A model generated the notes under the pieces. That model saw nothing but the letters and a program-made list of their open reading frames with translations, was not told where the DNA came from and did no database searches. A stretch of 5,884 nucleotides of DNA from Thermoplasmata archaeon (lineage in GTDB: Archaea > Thermoplasmatota > Thermoplasmata > Thermoplasmatales > Thermoplasmataceae), in assembly GCA_021797025.1 (NCBI GenBank), contig JAKAAK010000202.1, positions 1-5,884 of the forward strand, written 5' to 3'. A program made the translations under genes and the position numbers. Position 1 is the first letter of the stretch. Each line of letters opens with the position of its first letter. This document shows, one piece after another, positions 1 through 5,719 of this stretch.

Positions 1-593
1 TTTCCGGGCATTCATTTACACTCACTGGCATATCACCTTTAACTTCAATTGAAACGGCTCAAATGACAATAGCAATAGACTCCTTTAAATTAATTGGATT
101 GACATTTACCACCCAGGCAGTGACAGAATCAAGTGTCAATGGATGGACGTCTAATACCTCAACTCCTCAGTTTGTAGACCTGGGTTGGCTTCCAACTTTT
201 CTGGACCCGATTGGCCAGCAGCTTATTGCCATTTACTCTCCTAGCGATGGCGGTGCATATGGTGGAAATGATGCATGGGTAGATAATGCAACTCTAAACA
301 AATACTTCGTTAACCTGGCGTTCCAGAACACAACAAACCAGATACATGCGATGAAGAATGTTTCCGAGGTTGTATATAACCAGTATGCATATCTATGGCT
401 TCCGGTCCCTAATGAAGTATTCTTTGTCTCTCCAGATGTTCATGGGTTTACTGTTAATTTCAAGGGGTATACATACTTCTATAACCTGATGACCTTTACA
501 GGAAAGTTAACAAGCAGTGTTGGGGACATGACAATGTACACGTTAATAGCTGATATTGAAATGGCATTGACAAACGCAATTCCAAAATTTTAA
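1..593 (+). CDS. C-terminal part of a family 5 extracellular solute-binding protein (peptide ABC transporter), 5' end outside window
   Basis: The frame is open from base 3, so the gene is cut by the window edge; the ATG at 63 is internal. 196 codons are visible. The order of conserved blocks fits the C-terminal half of SBP_bac_5 proteins, which capture peptides or other solutes outside the cell for an ABC importer: an 'ETAQM...LIGLTFTTQAV' helix-strand near visible residues 17-40 (the usual 'iq..l..iGi.v'), 'GWLPTFLDPIG' at about 61-71, a 'DNATLNKYFVNLAF' helix at about 94-107, then 'YAYLWLPVPNEVFF' and 'VHGFTVN' at about 128-152. Four N-x-S/T sequons (visible residues 51, 95, 109, 119) agree with a glycosylated surface protein. 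No C-terminal membrane anchor is visible, so any anchor would be N-terminal. The transporter's other genes are not here, and the substrate cannot be told. The GC content is clearly higher than in the genes to the right (two sampled lines give 42 and 50%). Confidence 0.82.
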   Translation, partial: SGHSFTLTGISPLTSIETAQMTIAIDSFKLIGLTFTTQAVTESSVNGWTSNTSTPQFVDLGWLPTFLDPIGQQLIAIYSPSDGGAYGGNDAWVDNATLNKYFVNLAFQNTTNQIHAMKNVSEVVYNQYAYLWLPVPNEVFFVSPDVHGFTVNFKGYTYFYNLMTFTGKLTSSVGDMTMYTLIADIEMALTNAIPKF

Positions 594-612
594 TTTTTTT
601 ATTAATTTTTTT
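594..612 (+). terminator. Double oligo-T archaeal terminator
   Basis: Directly after the stop codon of the solute-binding protein there are two runs of seven T (594-600 and 606-612) separated by ATTAA. Archaeal RNA polymerase terminates at such U-rich tracts without needing a hairpin, so this probably ends the transporter transcript and isolates it from the glycosylation genes downstream. The sequence is seen; the function is inferred. Confidence 0.6.
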
Positions 613-820
613 AAGGGGTATATCTATGTATTAATTTTTCTATAAGAATTCAGCACTGTGTATACTATATTCTAAAATACTTTACACCTTTATTTGTGTT
701 TGAAGCACTAGATATTAACCTGTATATAATTACTTACTAGCACTATATTCCCCACATTATCTTCACTGAAAACTGGATAAAATCGTATTTGGATATAAGC
801 ATGCTAATGTAAGTTATCAG

Positions 821-849
821 CCTTAAAGGAATATATTAATTAATAATAT
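821..849 (+). promoter_or_regulatory. Candidate archaeal promoter (BRE/TATA) of the DUF2079 gene
   Basis: A purine-rich stretch (TTAAAGGA, 823-830) that could act as BRE is followed by A/T-only sequence 831-849 (atatattaattaataatat) from about 35 to 17 bases before the ATG at 866. A TATA element centred near 840 would place initiation at or next to the ATG, giving a leaderless or nearly leaderless mRNA, as is common in Thermoplasmata. No Shine-Dalgarno sequence is seen. The exact TATA octamer cannot be fixed in such AT-rich sequence. The remainder of the 613-820 gap shows no gene or clear repeat. Confidence 0.45.
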
Positions 850-865
850 TTACTTATAGGTTTAG

Positions 866-2542
866 ATGCTTTCTAACCTGCGTGAAAGAATACCACAATA
901 CATTCGTGGACATAAAAAAGATTTTCTGGCGTTTTCAATAGCCATTGCATTCTTCATAATATTTTCCATATTTTCCATTCTGCAGTATTATTCACTTGGA
1001 ACGTCAGCCTATGACCTTGGTATTAATGCACAGAGCCTCTATGCTTTTATACATACGGGAACATTTTATACTCCTCTCCTGAATGAAAACACCCTGGTAC
1101 AACATTTCACTATCTTTAAATTTACCCAGGTGCCAATTTATTATTTTTTTCCTTCTCCCATATCCATTATGATTTATGAAAATCTGTTCATTGTAATGGG
1201 AGGTTACATAGTTTATCTGTTATCATTGGAACTATTAAAGGATCATATAAAGTCCATGAAATTGCTTTATCTAGTATCAATCGGCTTTTTGTTATCCTAT
1301 GAATTTTCTCCATTTACGCAAAGCCTTGTATCTTTTCCATTCCACATGATGGCATTCCTTCCTTTCTTCTTTTTGCTTGCATTTTATGCATTTCTTACGG
1401 ACAGAAGAGTACTTCAAATAATTTCCTTGGCGTTCATAGTAAGTCTGCATGCCAATTTCATTTATATTGTTGCTATATTATTATTTTATGAATTTCTGTT
1501 CCTCCACACATCAAAGGGAAAGAAAATAGGTAATTGGCTATCAGGCAAATCTAGACCAACAGGAATAAAAAATTTTACCTATTTTCTTATTTTCATCGCA
1601 ATTTTATATGGATATCTTGTATTTGCTGAATTTATGAAACTGGATCTTGCAGGAATATCATCATTTTCTGTATTACCAACAACCGGTGAAACGGGATCGC
1701 CCGTTAGTTCTCCTGTTACATTGTTATTATTGCTATTTCATAACCCTGGAGAATTTGCATCAATTATTGGAACAAATTCCGGTGGAAAAATATTTTACCT
1801 TAATCTTTTATTCAAATCTAGTATTTACCTTCCACTATTTTCACCATTATCCCTGATTCTTCTGCTTCCTTATATCATGTATGCTATGCCTTCTTCATAC
1901 GGAGCGTATTACCAGCTTGGTTACCAGTATTCTGCTATGGTATTAGGGGCAATATATATAGCCACAATAATCGGCACATATAATTTAATATCCCTTAGCA
2001 AGTATATTTATAGTCACAATAAATCTATAAGGTCACGGGCAAAGAAACTATCAGCAAAAATACATAATGGTAATACATGGATACCTATTGTAAGCATAAT
2101 TATAATTGTGGTGCTTGTTATATCTATACCATCCGGGTTATTATCACCCCCTAGCATCCAGCAGACAGATCATAGTACTATGAATAATATATTTGAGCAA
2201 AATTCTAATTCGGCTGCTTCTTTTCTCATCAATGTTTCACGTAATCTGCCTCCAAACTCATATGTACTTACAGAAAACTCATTGATGCCTTACTTTAGTA
2301 ATGACATACACACCTATTCCGCTCCATGGTCTCCTGGATATTATAATATCCTACCAGAATTCAGATACATTGTTATACAGAACAATTCCTTCTGGGCTCA
2401 AATAGGTGGGAATCTATCCCTGCAAAGCATTGTTAATAATAATTCTATAATGAGCAATTACACAATAATAGACAGGTATATCCCTGCAAATATAATGATT
2501 CTAGAGAACACGCGCGATATGCCTGCTTACATAAAGAAATAA
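866..2542 (+). CDS. DUF2079 family multi-pass membrane protein, probable GT-C-type glycosyltransferase
   Basis: This 558-residue protein has about ten hydrophobic segments, roughly at 19-41, 99-122, 131-147, 153-177, 182-213, 236-255, 284-292 (short), 309-341, 354-375 and 404-425, and then a soluble tail, 427-558. The first outer loop carries 'AYDLGINAQSLYAF' (Asp50, Gln56) and 'VQHFTIFKF' (His80); segment 4 carries 'FPFHMMAFLP' (His160). These match the DUF2079 pattern (DLG..Q, HF, FH), and an acidic residue in the first outer loop is where GT-C enzymes keep their catalytic Asp. GT-C enzymes move sugars from lipid-phosphate donors on the outer membrane face; this activity is inferred, not shown, for DUF2079. 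The tail contains five N-x-S/T sequons (456, 506, 516, 525, 531), consistent with an outside location. The Lys-Glu-Asp-type motif that I recall after segment 4 in many bacterial members is not evident; 'LHANF' (194-198) lies near that place. The ATG at 866 fits the promoter spacing. Two glycosyltransferases downstream support a role in surface glycans. Confidence 0.8.
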   Translation: MLSNLRERIPQYIRGHKKDFLAFSIAIAFFIIFSIFSILQYYSLGTSAYDLGINAQSLYAFIHTGTFYTPLLNENTLVQHFTIFKFTQVPIYYFFPSPISIMIYENLFIVMGGYIVYLLSLELLKDHIKSMKLLYLVSIGFLLSYEFSPFTQSLVSFPFHMMAFLPFFFLLAFYAFLTDRRVLQIISLAFIVSLHANFIYIVAILLFYEFLFLHTSKGKKIGNWLSGKSRPTGIKNFTYFLIFIAILYGYLVFAEFMKLDLAGISSFSVLPTTGETGSPVSSPVTLLLLLFHNPGEFASIIGTNSGGKIFYLNLLFKSSIYLPLFSPLSLILLLPYIMYAMPSSYGAYYQLGYQYSAMVLGAIYIATIIGTYNLISLSKYIYSHNKSIRSRAKKLSAKIHNGNTWIPIVSIIIIVVLVISIPSGLLSPPSIQQTDHSTMNNIFEQNSNSAASFLINVSRNLPPNSYVLTENSLMPYFSNDIHTYSAPWSPGYYNILPEFRYIVIQNNSFWAQIGGNLSLQSIVNNNSIMSNYTIIDRYIPANIMILENTRDMPAYIKK

Positions 2543-2547
2543 ATGTT

Positions 2548-2646
2548 GTACAGATAAGTACTGTAAAGCCTGAATTGTATATTAAAATGTTAAAATTTGT
2601 ATGTGCTCGTATAAATTATAGTACTTATACTTGAATAACTCCTTAT
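2548..2646. repeat. Intergenic repeat element, two inverted core copies plus conserved side block
   Basis: The core ATAAGTACTGTAA (2554-2566) has an inverted partner TTATAGTACTTAT (2616-2628). As RNA the two arms could pair over 13 positions with one G-U pair around a 49-base loop. The right arm is followed by CTTG (2630-2633) and TAACTCCTTAT (2636-2646). Core, CTTG and TAACTCCTTAT recur in the same order, on the opposite strand, at 5565-5604. The element fills most of the gap between the DUF2079 stop and the promoter of the next gene. It could be a small mobile-element remnant or a regulatory or terminator structure. The repeats are seen; the function is unknown. Confidence 0.5.
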
Positions 2647-2652
2647 AATAAT

Positions 2653-2667
2653 CGAAAGATTTTTTAT
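2653..2667 (+). promoter_or_regulatory. Archaeal promoter (BRE CGAAAG, TATA-like ATTTTTTAT) of the GT4 gene
   Basis: CGAAAG (2653-2658) is a good BRE-like hexamer and is followed at once by ATTTTTTAT (2659-2667), centred 26 bases before the GTG at 2689. This is the right distance for transcription to begin at the start codon itself. It supports the GTG as the real start and a leaderless message. A second TATA-like string, CTTTTATA (2674-2681), is too close to the start to serve. Confidence 0.5.
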
Positions 2668-2688
2668 CAATGTCTTTTATATGGAAGA

Positions 2689-3720
2689 GTGGTTACATAT
2701 GTTACAACTGATTCAACATTAACAGGAGTAGGCAAATATGCCCGGGATCTTTATCTTCTGCTCGCCCCGGAAAGCAAAATATACCAGTTTCTTTTTAACC
2801 GCAAATTTTCAGATGGTTTTTATAAGCAACCATATACAGGATTCAAATCACCCTTGTTGAATTATACCCTATCAGGACTGGCATTCAAATCCGGAATAAA
2901 CGCTATAAATCATTCCAGCGACATAATACATATAACATCCCAGACTATAAAGCCGGTTTTTAAAAATAAAAAGATGGTAATTACAATACATGATGTTATC
3001 CCATTCCACAGGAATGCAGAAAATGATGACATCATGGAAAAGATAAAACAGCATTTCATAAGAAAATACATTAAAGAATATCTGAAATATGATAATATTG
3101 TTACACTGACATTACACATTAAAAATCAACTAATATCGGAATTCCATGTAAACGAGTCAAATATTACCGTTATCCCACCTTACATCTCTGACTCTTTTTT
3201 TCCATTATCCTGCAAAGAACAATTACGGAAAGAATTAGGCCTTCCATTAGATAAAAAACTCATATTATCTATATCATCCGACCAGCCAAGAAAGAATATT
3301 CCAATGGTTAAAAGCGTGATGGATGATCTTGATAATTCATTCAAACTTATACGTGTAGGCACTCCCGTAGGAGACAGCATTACCTTTAATGACGTGGATA
3401 CTGTAAAACTAAATAAAATATACAATGCTTCGGATATGTTATTCCTTCCGACACTGGAAGAAGGGTTTGGCTATCCCGTAGTTGAAGCTTTTAAAACAGG
3501 ATTGCCAGTACTTACATCAAACATAGATGTAATTAAGGAGGTATCAGATGGGGCTGCATTGCTTGTAAACCCTGAAGAATTAAAGGAAAATATAGAAGGC
3601 ATATACAGTGTAATGGATAACCCTGAATACTATGTAAAAAAAGGTTATGAAAGGGCAAAATATTATGATTCTTCAACTGTAAAGGAACAATTAATCTCAT
3701 ATTATAATAGCATTTCATAA
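2689..3720 (+). CDS. GT4-family (group 1, GT-B fold) glycosyltransferase
   Basis: A 343-residue retaining-type glycosyltransferase that would transfer a sugar from a nucleotide-sugar donor in the cytoplasm or at the inner membrane face; donor and acceptor are not predictable. The N-terminal acceptor domain shows 'TGVGKYARDLYLLL' (12-25, the usual TGiGrY helix), 'DIIHIT' (78-83) and 'ITIHDVIPF' (98-106). The linker has 'NITVIPPYISDSFFP' (158-172). The donor domain shows 'SSDQPRKN' (196-203), 'IYNASDMLFLPTLEEGFGYP' (244-263) with the E-x7-E pair Glu258/Glu266, and 'GLPVLTSN' (271-278). The C-terminal crossover helix ends the protein. Only about 55 residues separate RKN from the first Glu of E-x7-E, shorter than in typical GT4 enzymes, so the middle of the donor domain is trimmed. 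GTG is the only usable start: the next upstream in-frame stop is at 2632-2634 with no ATG between, and the ATG at 2681 is out of frame. It has its own promoter and lies convergent to the rmlA remnant. Confidence 0.88.
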   Translation: MVTYVTTDSTLTGVGKYARDLYLLLAPESKIYQFLFNRKFSDGFYKQPYTGFKSPLLNYTLSGLAFKSGINAINHSSDIIHITSQTIKPVFKNKKMVITIHDVIPFHRNAENDDIMEKIKQHFIRKYIKEYLKYDNIVTLTLHIKNQLISEFHVNESNITVIPPYISDSFFPLSCKEQLRKELGLPLDKKLILSISSDQPRKNIPMVKSVMDDLDNSFKLIRVGTPVGDSITFNDVDTVKLNKIYNASDMLFLPTLEEGFGYPVVEAFKTGLPVLTSNIDVIKEVSDGAALLVNPEELKENIEGIYSVMDNPEYYVKKGYERAKYYDSSTVKEQLISYYNSIS

Positions 3721-3773
3721 ATGCACGATTCTGTTCATGTGTGGAAATTATTAGATGCATAGAGAAAATTAGA
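3721..3773. other. Short gap between convergent genes
   Basis: These 53 bases separate the stop of the GT4 gene from the stop of the minus-strand rmlA remnant. I see no oligo-T tract longer than three, no hairpin of note and no gene. Any transcript of the GT4 gene probably runs antisense into the rmlA remnant, as no terminator is visible here. Confidence 0.4.
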
Positions 3774-4369
3774 TTAAATATATATTCTTGAATTTTCACC
3801 CAGCAACAAGCGTTTACCAGCTGGTTTTAATAAATTTGCATTCATGATAACAGAATTTTGTCCAATTATGGAATAAACTATTGTATTTTCCGTATCAATA
3901 TTTGAATTATACATTATTATAGAGTTCTCAATTGACGCTTTTTTTATGGTGCAGTTATCACCGATACTTGTATACGACCCTATAAATGTTTTATCCTGTA
4001 TAACAGTATTATCTCCAATGATAGCCGGACCCCTGATAAGGGAATCATCTGATAAAACAACGTTTTTCCCGATTGCAACTTTTCCTTTTACATTAGCCCT
4101 TTCTTCAATGTTTTCTCCTCTATCCAGTATGAGCATATTAGCAGCAAGTATATCATGTACTGTTCCTGTATATTTCCACCATCCATCTATTATATCGTAT
4201 CCAATATTCCTATTATACCTTAAGAGCAACTGGATAGCTTCTGTAATTTCGTATTCATTTCTCCAGGACGGTTTCAGCTTTTTTATATAATCAAATATAA
4301 GCGGAGTGAAATAATAGGAGTGAAAAAATATATGCCTGTAAGTACATAGTTGGATGGTATTTTTTCAGG
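3774..4369 (-). pseudogene. rmlA: Broken rmlA: N-terminally truncated and frameshifted glucose-1-phosphate thymidylyltransferase
   Basis: Read on the minus strand, this is the last ~195 codons of a long archaeal RmlA-type nucleotidyltransferase, which makes dTDP-glucose (or a similar NDP-sugar) from sugar-1-phosphate. At 4369-4322 one frame gives 'PEKIPSNYVLTGIYFF'. Then a 14-bp duplication shifts the frame, and from 4310 another frame continues 'FTPLIFDYIKKLKPSW', 'RNEYEITEAIQLL', 'GWWKYTGT' (4184-4161) and 'ILAANMLILD'. A left-handed beta-helix domain of hexapeptide repeats follows (about 4110-3820), ending in 'RLLLGENSRIYI', the usual C-terminus. Missing are roughly the first 150 of about 350 residues, including the G-x-G-T-R-L nucleotide loop. 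Within what remains, the W-x-D-T-G metal-ligand Asp is Tyr (GAT to TAT would do this) and the usual RGE is RNE. A TTG at 4229 could open only a fragment without the catalytic domain. A non-functional remnant is the best reading; a free beta-helix protein is possible but unlikely. Confidence 0.9.
4298..4325. repeat. 14-bp tandem duplication causing a frameshift in rmlA
   Basis: Two adjacent 14-base units, taagcggagtgaaa (4298-4311) and taataggagtgaaa (4312-4325), agree at 12 of 14 positions. Fourteen is not a multiple of three, so the extra unit shifts the rmlA frame. Removing the second unit joins the two frames and restores GIYFFTPLIFDYIKK on the minus strand, an ordinary RmlA sequence. This shows the direction of the event: an intact frame was broken by a slippage-type duplication, and the two mismatches show some later drift. 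Confidence 0.85.
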
Positions 4370-4371
4370 TA

Positions 4372-4390
4372 GGGCTAAATTAATTTATAT
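4372..4390 (+). promoter_or_regulatory. Archaeal promoter of the second GT4 gene, at the rmlA break
   Basis: GGCTAAATTA (4373-4382) leads into AATTTATAT (4382-4390), a TATA-like box centred about 26 bases before the ATG at 4411, again the spacing for a leaderless transcript. The promoter begins where recognisable rmlA homology stops (about 4370), so it probably arrived with the glycosyltransferase or was formed at the junction. Confidence 0.5.
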
Positions 4391-4410
4391 CCGATCTGCA
4401 TTTGCTTTTA

Positions 4411-5481
4411 ATGAAAGTCTTATTGATAGACGAATTTTCTAGAATTGGTGGTGGCCAGATTTTATCCAAACTTTTACTTGACTATTTTAATCAAAACTAT
4501 GGAAAGACATATCTTGCTCTTGACAGGGAGCATACTTACATGCATTATGAAAATATAATAGAAACTCCATATTATTTTAGAGAGAATATGAAACTGCCAT
4601 TTTTATATTATTACGTAGCGAGAACAAAAAGATTCTTAAAGCACTATATACAGAACCAGTTCGATTTAACATTTAATAATCATCCAAATATGTTCCTGTA
4701 TAAAGCAAATATTAATGCCTTGCATGGCTTTTCTTTCCTTGACCAGATAATTGATGAATATGGAAATATAAAGAATAAAATAATTTTTAATTTTATCAAA
4801 ACAAGTGGGATGTATAAATTATATAACAATGCTAATTTTTACGTTAATAGCAATTACACCATAAAAATATCCAGTAAATTATTCCCTCTGCTAAATATTC
4901 AGCCTGATATTATGAAAGTTGTATATATTCCTGTTGAGTCTAAAAACAAGCTGGATTTATCATTAAAAAACAAAAATTTAGTTGTGAGTATCGGTAGAAT
5001 AGATATTCGCAAAAATTACGAGGCATTGTTCAAAATTGCCGATAAGTTAAAAAATTATAGTTTTGTAATAGCAGGAGCATTGAATAAAGGCGATGAAACA
5101 TATTATAGCAACTTAATTAAAAACAAACCGGATAATGTAGAGATCAGGGCAAATATAAACGAGGAAGATAAAATTGCCCTATTAAAGAAGGCGGCTATAT
5201 ACCTGCATTTAAACAGAAGAGAACATTATGGGATATCAATATTGGAAGCAATGTCATATGGATTGGTACCGGTTGTTCCGGAAAGTGGCGGGCCATGGGA
5301 GGATATAATAGAACATGGCAGGTATGGATATGGGTTTAATACCATAGATGAAGCAGTTGAGCAGATAAAAAATATCGATTTTGATATTATAAAAACTATT
5401 ATAGATTCAATGGATAGATTTTCATTTAAAAATTTTTATTATAATATGGATAATTTTGTAGAAGAAGTTAGAAATCAATAA
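4411..5481 (+). CDS. GT4-family glycosyltransferase, ALG11-like
   Basis: A 356-residue cytoplasmic or membrane-associated glycosyltransferase of GT-B fold. The start is ATG 4411 ('MKVLLIDEFSRIGGGQ'), not the in-frame TTG nine bases earlier, because a first strand followed by a Gly-rich loop (GGGQ, 13-16) is the family pattern and the TATA spacing fits. The acceptor domain has 'FDLTFNNHP' (84-92) and 'INALHGFSFLD' (101-111). 'YVNSNYT' (144-150) and 'VVYIPVE' (170-176) resemble the 'aNS.yT' and 'VvYPPV' blocks of ALG11-type mannosyltransferases. The donor domain has 'SIGRIDIRKN' (193-202), 'FVIAGAL' (218-224) and 'REHYGISILEAMSYGLVPVV' (270-289) with the E-x7-E pair Glu271/Glu279, followed by 'GGP' (293-295). 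No membrane-spanning segment is obvious. Donor and acceptor are unknown; a sugar addition to a lipid-linked or surface glycan is likely from the family and neighbours. Base composition is the most AT-rich in the window (25 and 27% GC on two sampled lines) and very rich in Lys, Asn, Ile and Tyr codons, suggesting transfer. Confidence 0.88.
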   Translation: MKVLLIDEFSRIGGGQILSKLLLDYFNQNYGKTYLALDREHTYMHYENIIETPYYFRENMKLPFLYYYVARTKRFLKHYIQNQFDLTFNNHPNMFLYKANINALHGFSFLDQIIDEYGNIKNKIIFNFIKTSGMYKLYNNANFYVNSNYTIKISSKLFPLLNIQPDIMKVVYIPVESKNKLDLSLKNKNLVVSIGRIDIRKNYEALFKIADKLKNYSFVIAGALNKGDETYYSNLIKNKPDNVEIRANINEEDKIALLKKAAIYLHLNRREHYGISILEAMSYGLVPVVPESGGPWEDIIEHGRYGYGFNTIDEAVEQIKNIDFDIIKTIIDSMDRFSFKNFYYNMDNFVEEVRNQ

Positions 5482-5492
5482 CCCGCAATAAG

Positions 5493-5516
5493 TATCATAT
5501 AGCAGACTATATGATA
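5493..5516 (+). terminator. Perfect 10-bp hairpin just downstream of the glycosyltransferase
   Basis: TATCATATAG (5493-5502), a four-base loop CAGA, and CTATATGATA (5507-5516) form a perfect inverted repeat beginning 12 bases after the stop codon. It is not followed by a T run, so it is not a classical intrinsic terminator. It may protect the mRNA 3' end, assist termination, or bind a protein as DNA. The structure is seen; the role is a guess. Confidence 0.4.
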
Positions 5517-5519
5517 AAT

Positions 5520-5530
5520 AACTTATATTA
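5520..5530 (+). promoter_or_regulatory. Possible TATA box before the 51-codon ORF
   Basis: ACTTATATTA (5521-5530) is centred about 29 bases before the ATG at 5555, close to the spacing seen for the three better-supported promoters here. In a region this rich in A and T such a match is weak evidence by itself. Confidence 0.25.
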
Positions 5531-5554
5531 AAAGTCAATCTGGACTTAACAAAA

Positions 5555-5710
5555 ATGTATAGAAATAAGGAGTTACAAGGTCTAGTACAAATAAGTACTA
5601 TAATATCTATATATAGTAATGATGATTGGGTTAAATTTATGTTTATAAATCTAAAAGGAAATTACCAGATATATAATAGAAAAGGGCATCTCTTTAGAAT
5701 ATGGAGGTAA
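5555..5710 (+). CDS. Doubtful 51-residue ORF, unrecognised
   Basis: An ATG frame of 51 codons beginning MYRNKELQGLVQ and ending HLFRIWR before two consecutive stops (5708-5713). I do not recognise the product. For it: a TATA-like box at a suitable distance, and a fairly mixed second half with aromatic and basic residues ('DDWVKFMFINLKGNYQIYN'). Against it: its codons 4-17 lie on the repeat element also found outside genes at 2615-2646, and short open frames are common in such sequence. It may be a real small protein, the start of a decayed gene continuing in the same frame after 5713, or chance. Confidence 0.25.
   Translation: MYRNKELQGLVQISTIISIYSNDDWVKFMFINLKGNYQIYNRKGHLFRIWR
5565..5604. 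repeat. Second copy of the intergenic repeat element, inverted relative to 2615-2646
   Basis: ATAAGGAGTTA (5565-5575), CAAG (5576-5579) and ATAAGTACTATAAT (5591-5604) are the reverse complements of the three blocks at 2636-2646, 2630-2633 and 2615-2628, in matching order. The spacer between CAAG and the core is 11 bases here and one base there. In addition GTACAAATAAGTACTATAA (5585-5603) matches 2548-2566 in direct orientation at 17 of 19 positions. The shared order makes a common origin more likely than chance. Confidence 0.5.
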
Positions 5711-5719
5711 TAAAACACG

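Noticed and set aside
63..593. ATG at 63 as the true start of the first gene
   Set aside because: The frame is open to the window edge and residues encoded before the ATG continue the solute-binding-protein pattern, so the gene is longer and cut by the window.
1647..1856. 69-codon plus-strand frame inside the DUF2079 gene
   Set aside because: It lies wholly within a well-supported membrane protein in another frame and has no recognisable features.
2681..2722. ATG at 2681 as start of the first GT4 gene
   Set aside because: It is out of frame with the enzyme and reaches a stop after 13 codons (MEEWLHMLQLIQH).
3721..3762. 13-codon ORF starting at ATG 3721 just after the GT4 stop
   Set aside because: Too short and without homology or its own signals; position after a stop is coincidental.
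2872..3799. Four minus-strand open frames opposite the first GT4 gene
   Set aside because: They are antisense shadows of a coding sequence with clear glycosyltransferase motifs, and their translations show no family features.
3774..4229. Intact minus-strand gene of 151 codons from TTG 4229
   Set aside because: RmlA homology continues upstream of the TTG in the same frame to about 4310 and then in another frame to about 4369, so this is only the open tail of a broken gene.
3946..4290. 114-codon plus-strand frame
   Set aside because: It is antisense to the rmlA remnant, whose protein-level match to the family is unmistakable.
4402..4410. TTG 4402 as start of the second GT4 gene
   Set aside because: It adds only three residues before an ATG that fits both the family N-terminus and the TATA spacing.
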